From the NCBI GenBank assembly GCA_009667805.1, contig CM019066.1, forward strand, positions 248,001-312,000: 64,000 nucleotides of DNA, read 5' to 3'. Below the pieces are notes generated by a model, which ran no database searches, was not told where the DNA came from, and saw only the letters and a program-made list of their open reading frames with translations. Source of the DNA: Leptobrachium leishanense (lineage: Eukaryota; Chordata; Amphibia; Anura; Megophryidae). Positions 59,481 through 64,000 of this stretch are shown here, one piece after another (position 1 is the stretch's first letter; every line of letters begins with the position of its first letter). The position numbers and the translations under genes were made by a program.

Positions 59481-60272
59481 TAGACTTGTGCACCGATTTT
59501 TTTTTTCCGTGCGATTTGGTTTGTTCGTTCGTATTTTATAAATTTTCGTTTCCGTCGATTTCCGGTTCATATTCGTTTCGTTTTTCGTATCGGCTTTTTT
59601 CGTAACTTTGGAAATTTTCGTGTTTTTCGGAACGTCTGTTCTCGTTTCAAAGTGTCTAATCGTTTTGACGTAAACTAATGTTTTTTCCGATATTTCTGTC
59701 GATACGATAATTCTGTTGATACGATAATTTTGCCATTGAGATTTCTCTGGTTTTCCAGGAAGGATACATTGAGATTTCTCTGGTTTCCCGGGAAGGATAC
59801 ATTGAGATTTCTCTGGTTTCCCGGGAAGGATACATTGAGATTTCTCTGGTTTTCCAGGAAGGATACATTGAGATTTCTCTGGTTTTACAAGAAGGATACA
59901 TTGAGATTTCTCTTCTCTGGTTTCACAAGAAGGATACATTGAGATTTCTCATGTTTTACAAGAAGGATACATTGAGATGGGAATGATACAAAATTCCAGA
60001 ATCAGCGATATAACCAAAAAATACGTTGTCCGAAATTACTGAAATGGAACCGAAATCAGGAATGGAGCCAAAATTACGAATGGAACGAAAATGATTTTCG
60101 ATTTTACACATTTCTAGTCCATTCGAAAACTCCGAACAAATTTTCGTTTCGTTTCGTAAATTTGTTCGGATCTGCCGTTTTCGGATCTGACAATTTTCGG
60201 AAAATCGGCCGAATTTGAATGCACGAATTGGGAAATTTCGTCACAATTCGTAAACCTAAACGCACATCCCTA
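59481..60272 (+). mobile_element. hAT MITE, TAGACTTGTGCA type
   Basis: The left end is TAGACTTGTGCACCG and the right end CGCACATCCCTA. The exact 8-bp duplication GGACCTCC lies at 59473-59480 and 60273-60280 in the 3' zone of hAT copy 3. The interior is rich in TTTTCG words plus a 33-bp minisatellite. It is non-coding. Confidence 0.95.
59735..59970. repeat. 33-bp minisatellite, about 7 units
   Basis: The unit is TTGAGATTTCTCTGGTTTCC followed by CGGGAAGGATACA. It is open on both strands because 33 is a multiple of 3; the 201-codon minus-strand frame crossing it is not a gene. Confidence 0.95.
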
Positions 60273-60581
60273 GGACCTCCTAGGCACGATATTTGAAGAA
60301 ATTTTTTGTTTTTATTCTTAACCTTTATGTCATGGAAAAATCACTGTTCCTTTAAAAACTTTTTTTTGAAAACTTTTTTTCCTTGTTTCCTGTCCCCCAG
60401 GGCACTACCCGGACCCCCATACACCCTTTATGGCCAATATCTTGGAGGGCACTCTAAAATTCGAACGTTCGAGTCCCATTGACTTGCATTGAGTTCGAAT
60501 CGTGTTCGCGTTCGAATTCAATCTTTTAAATTGTTCGTTTTCGAATGCGAACCGAACACAGGGGTGTTCGGCCCATCCCTA

Positions 60582-60985
60582 GTGTTAATGGCAAATCTGA
60601 ACGACCTGGCCGAACCCAAGTACACCAGCCCAAAAAAAAATATGCAGCAAAGTATATGTACACATTCTATACATACCCAAACAATAAAATTGAGAAGATG
60701 TGCGTGTCTTTATTGATTTTGGCAGGCGTTAAAACGTAATGGGAGACAATTGTGGTTCTTAAATCTGATTGGCTGAATCGCGTTAAAAAACAGTCCGCAC
60801 ACCGATTTCTGCTCGCAATGTTAATGTGCGCGCGTTTTTGCGCGTCCGTTTTACGCGTGCTATTTTATGACTGATGAAAAAGTTTGCTAGTATTGTAATG
60901 CCAGCGTTGATTTACGCGCGTTAACATTTAACGCTTCGTGCAAAAATTCACGCGCTGCACGAGCGTTTTTGTGTTACGCCAGTAA
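60582..60985 (-). mobile_element. MITE family C, reverse copy
   Basis: The complement of the element at 12830-13058 plus 20476-20935. It shares CCCAAACAATAAA, the CAGCCAATCAGA-type site and a long GCGC-rich end (ACGCGCGTTAACATTTAACG). It is uninterrupted at the point where hAT copy 1 inserted. Its own inner part is cut at 60581 by the 3' end of hAT copy 3. Confidence 0.7.
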
Positions 60986-62325
60986 TAGGGCCCTTTATTG
61001 GCAATCTCAAGCAATTGGCTTATATTCATACCCATAAATCGTTATGGTCTCTAACTTATTACGCATATCTCTCTGACCTCGACTTGCAAATAAGAAATTC
61101 ACCATGCGTGATTCTCTGCCGCTTCGGGGTCTAATGGACTGTATATACGATACCCTCCATTAACCTTTCCAAATAAGCACTTGGAGTTTCATTTACACCT
61201 TGCATTATCTCAGAAATCTTCCCGATATTCACTGTCGTCATAGCCCCCTCCCTGTGCGGTACTATCGGAGGCTTAGCATCCCTTTGTTAATATATGGCCA
61301 CTGGGGGTCTGTATTAGAGTAGTGTTCCGGTGCCCATGCTTCTGGATTAGCAAGGTTACTTTCTACTGCTACCCTTCCCAGATACTTTCAGGCACTTGCA
61401 CTGATCCTACTTCGCTCCTCAGTAGTATACAGCGTCAATAAAAGAGACAATCGGCTCATTTCGGATTGTGTGTGGCCATAATGGACTCTATAAGACTAGT
61501 CATGTGGGCAGGTTTGTCTGAGTAGGAAGGGGTCTGGGTTTCCAATTAAACAAATTAGTGGTGGTGAACGGAATATATGTTAACACATGAGTTCCTGGTT
61601 GTCGTTCACCTCCGGGCCCGGTTCAGCCCGTAAAGGCATCTGAAATCCACCCTGGTGTTTTAACACTTCCCTCAGTCGCACAATATTATTATCAGCCCGG
61701 GTCACAGCTTTCTACTCGGGGTCTTAATTTGGACGGGTGATGCGGACAAGGAGGCCAGCCATGGATTCTCTACCAGCAGTTTTAAGATACCAGTTGGGTC
61801 TCCTTTAATGGGGGTTGCCTGCCCGTGCCCTCCTGCTGCCCCCTGATCGTCTAAAATAATCAGTCCGGGCACTCCCTGTGGTGCGGTCGGAGCAGACAGC
61901 TCCCGTGGACCCAGCACAGGTTGGGACGCGAGTGCAGCGGAGGCTTGCTGAGCGGCTGCATAATAAGAAGGATACATCTGAGGGAGTGAGATATCATCTG
62001 GATGTCCAGCTAAGACGGATGGGGGCTGCGGCTTATACGGAGGGCATTGCTAACATTACATGGTGACCTCATCTTTCACACAATACCTCCCGATATCTAT
62101 AGAGGAGTATTGATCTGGGTGTTCGGGGTTCTCGGTTACTTTTACATAAACTATCTGAATCAAGACCGAATCCATTGATCCCTCCTGCGGCCAGGAGGGA
62201 ACTAGGGTGGGCCATTCTATTGTACACAATGCACGCAATTTCTCCTTAATTTAACCCCATACTGCTGTGCTGAATACAAAACATTAAAATTACGTAGCAT
62301 ATATTCCAATGGAGTCTCTCCAGAC
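60986..62325 (-). pseudogene. endogenous retrovirus gag remnant
   Basis: A Gag structural polyprotein fossil of gammaretrovirus-like type, read from 62325 on the minus strand. A matrix-like part has TPLEYMLRNF and IEWPTLVPSWPQ, then a HPDQYSS motif (about 62120). Next is an Ala/Pro-rich linker region open 61977-61702 (MYPSYYAAAQQASAALASQP). The capsid-like part has TSLIESIMATHN, then a major-homology-region-like ETPSAYLERLMEG (about 61185). Stops and frame changes occur throughout. The N-terminus is cut by hAT copy 4 and the nucleocapsid end by MITE family C. No pol is seen in the window. Confidence 0.65.
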
Positions 62326-62608
62326 TAGGGATGAGCTGTTCGGTTTAATCGGTTCGGAGTTCGCATCGAACATAGCCTGTTCGCATGTTCGCGAACTATG
62401 AACATTTCCGCGTGTTCGCCCACAATACACGACAATGGACCACAATGCACTTTTCCACTGGCCTGAAGCTTGTAATTGGCTACAGCCTTGCACCTGACCA
62501 CAGGTCAGGTGCAAGACAGGTTCAAGACTATGCCAATCACGGCTCAGAGTCGTGATTGGGCAAATTTTGCCCAATCATGGGCTCACAGAGCTAAGTCCCG
62601 CAGCACAC

Positions 62609-62615
62609 TATATAA
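62609..62615 (+). promoter_or_regulatory. TATA box of hAT copy 4
   Basis: TATATAAGG follows CCCGCAGCACAC. CCAAT-type sequences stand at about 62532 and 62569. Confidence 0.7.
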
Positions 62616-62694
62616 GGTTTCACAGAGCGCTTCAGCACGCGTTTGAGAGGAGATTTGAGAGGAGATTGTTGTTGTGTTAGTATGTGTTCTCACT

Positions 62695-63590
62695 TCCAGT
62701 CTGCCACCAGCTACTGGGGGGTCTCATTTCTACAAAATATCTGGGACTTGTTCTAATCTGTGTGTTCTCACTGCCACCCAGTATTTTGGGGGTCAGTAAT
62801 TGCTACAAAATATTTGTGAATTGAGGTGATCTGTGTCTTGTCACAGCCAGTGCCACCCAGTATTTTGAGGATCAGTAATTTATAAAACATATTTAGGAAT
62901 TGAGGTGATCTGTGTCTTGTCACTGCCACGCAGTATTTTGGGGGTCAGTAATTTCTAATTAATATTTGTGAATTGAGGTGATCTGTATCTTGTCACTGCC
63001 ACGCAGTATTTTGGGGGTCAGTAATTTCTACAAAATATTTGTGAATTGAGGTGATCTGTATCTTGTCACTGCCACCCAGTATTTTGGGGGACAGTAATTT
63101 CTACAAAATATTTGAGAATTGAGGTAATCTTTGTTTTGTCACGGCCACCAGCAACTATTTTGGGGGTCAGTAATTTCTACAAAATATTTGGGAATTGAGG
63201 TGATCTGTGTCTTGTTACTGCCACGCAGTATTTTGGGGGTCAGTAATTTCTACAAAATATTTGTGAATTGAGGTGATCTGTGTCTTGTCACTGCCAGTGC
63301 CATGCAGTATTTTGGGGGGACAGTAATTTCTACAAAATATTTGGGAATTGAGGTGATCTGTGTCTTGTCACTGCCACTCAGTATTTTGGGGGTCAGTAAT
63401 TTCTACAAAATAATTGTGAATTGAGGTGATCTGTGTCTTGTCACTGCCATGCAGTAATTTGGGGGTCAGTCATTTCTACAAAATATTTGGGAATTGAGGT
63501 GATCTGTGTCTTGTCACTGCCAGTGCCACGCAGTATTTTGGAGGTCAGTCATTTCTACAAAATATTTGTGAATTCAGGTGATCTGTGTCT
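62695..63590 (+). repeat. leader tandem repeats of hAT copy 4, about 12 units
   Basis: Units of 68-75 bp: TATTTTGGGGGTCAGTAATT, TCTACAAAATATTTGTGAAT, TGAGGTGATCTGTGTCTTGT, CACTGCCACGCAG. It is the same family as copy 2 but with GTCAGTAATT rather than GTCACAAATT, closer to copy 1. Confidence 0.95.
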
Positions 63591-63593
63591 TGT

Positions 63594-64000
63594 TGTCACA
63601 GTATCTGGAGGAGACTGGACCTCAGGATGCGGAGATTGGAAGTCAGAGGGAAAGGCAATGTAGGACAGGATATTCGAGGATAGAATGGTCGAGTGCGGAA
63701 GCCAATGGTCAGGATACTAGAAGGTAGAATGGTCGGGTGCGGAAGCCAATGGTCAGAATACCAGAAGGTAGAATGGTCAGGTGCGGAAGCCAATGGTCGG
63801 TAAACGAGTATACACATAGAAGGGAACTATATAAGAGCCAGAAAACACTCAACTATCCAGCAAGGGATAAGTATACAGACTGAGCATTTATAGGGATGTC
63901 AGTGCTCTGGGGCTGCCCTCTAACAACAGGTGTTTTACTTGTGTCTGGGATGGATTTGGTGTCTGCACCTTGAAAGTCAGATCCTGACCGCACGCGCGCG
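63594..64000 (+). mobile_element. possible LTR start, cut by the window edge
   Basis: It opens TGTCACAG, like the TGTCACGG of the LTR at 1919. It then has three 44-bp units (GGTAGAATGGTCGGGTGCGG AAGCCAATGG type, 63676-63800) and TATATAAGAG at 63828. An LTR promoter is a reasonable reading, but the end lies outside the window. Confidence 0.35.

Larger units (their letters stand above)
51958..60581 (+). mobile_element. hAT transposon copy 3, mismatched flanks
   Basis: It begins TAGGGATGGGCTGGCGG and ends GGCCCATCCCTA. Unlike the other copies, its flanks do not match: GTACAGAC on the left in LINE endonuclease sequence, GTGTTAAT on the right in MITE family C. It contains promoter, leader repeats, transposase fossil and 3' zone, with two nested hAT MITEs (56364-59180 and 59481-60272). 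Without them it is about 5.0 kb. Recombination between two hAT copies is the likely origin. Confidence 0.85.
62326..63593 (+). mobile_element. hAT transposon copy 4, 5' part only
   Basis: It begins TAGGGATGAGCTGTTCGG with left flank CTCCAGAC in gag sequence. It has the full promoter zone and leader repeats, then stops abruptly in mid-repeat at about 63590, where LTR-like sequence starts. No transposase is present in the window. Confidence 0.85.

Noticed and set aside
59334..59939. 201-codon Lys-rich minus-strand frame
   Set aside because: It runs through a 33-bp minisatellite and TTTTCG-rich MITE sequence; no domain.

Overview
This window looks like intergenic DNA from a vertebrate. An anuran amphibian is my best guess, because the mix of CR1 and L2 LINEs, Tc1, hAT, piggyBac-type MITEs, Gypsy elements and a hammerhead-bearing Penelope-like element fits frog genomes. 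That attribution rests on memory of repeat families, not on a search. I found no host protein gene, tRNA or rRNA. Almost everything recognisable is a transposable element, and many sit inside one another with exact target-site duplications (TSDs).

Layout. 0-5 kb: MITE fragments, a probable solo Gypsy-type LTR carrying a 30-bp minisatellite, and a piggyBac-like MITE. 5-8.4 kb: a Tc1 element whose transposase is split by a 1.8-kb inverted-repeat element with a hammerhead-ribozyme motif in each 620-bp arm. 8.4-12.2 kb: a decayed Gypsy gag-pol interrupted by a hAT MITE. 13.06-20.48 kb: hAT copy 1 (8-bp TSD TTAAGAAC) containing two younger MITEs. 21.0-25.5 kb: an almost intact CR1 LINE on the minus strand, with an esterase-type ORF1 and an ORF2 broken by one homopolymer slip. 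25.77-33.11 kb: hAT copy 2 (TSD GTGCTGAT) in a 33-bp satellite. 33-40 kb: LTR-like repeats and a minisatellite-rich hAT MITE that hosts a second Tc1 and another hAT MITE. 42.3-48.3 kb: a MITE split by an L2 LINE, which has a 2A-like motif, and by a piggyBac MITE. 48.3-49.15 kb: an endogenous-retrovirus env tail with polypurine tract. 49.2-52 kb: a LINE endonuclease fragment split by a non-autonomous hAT that carries a second L2. 51.96-60.58 kb: hAT copy 3 with two nested hAT MITEs. 61-62.3 kb: an endogenous-retrovirus gag fossil. 62.33-63.59 kb: the 5' part of hAT copy 4. 63.6-64 kb: a possible LTR start.

The dominant family is a hAT transposon with TIR TAGGGATGAGC. It encodes a roughly 1,085-codon BED-finger transposase. 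Behind a conserved TATATAA box lie long tandem repeats whose unit and copy number differ between copies. All three coding copies are dead. The four copies lie on the same strand, and copy 3 has mismatched flanks, which suggests ectopic recombination between copies. No gene here cooperates in a host pathway. The interest is the insertion chronology, the ribozyme element, the near-intact CR1 and the repeat-laden hAT leaders.
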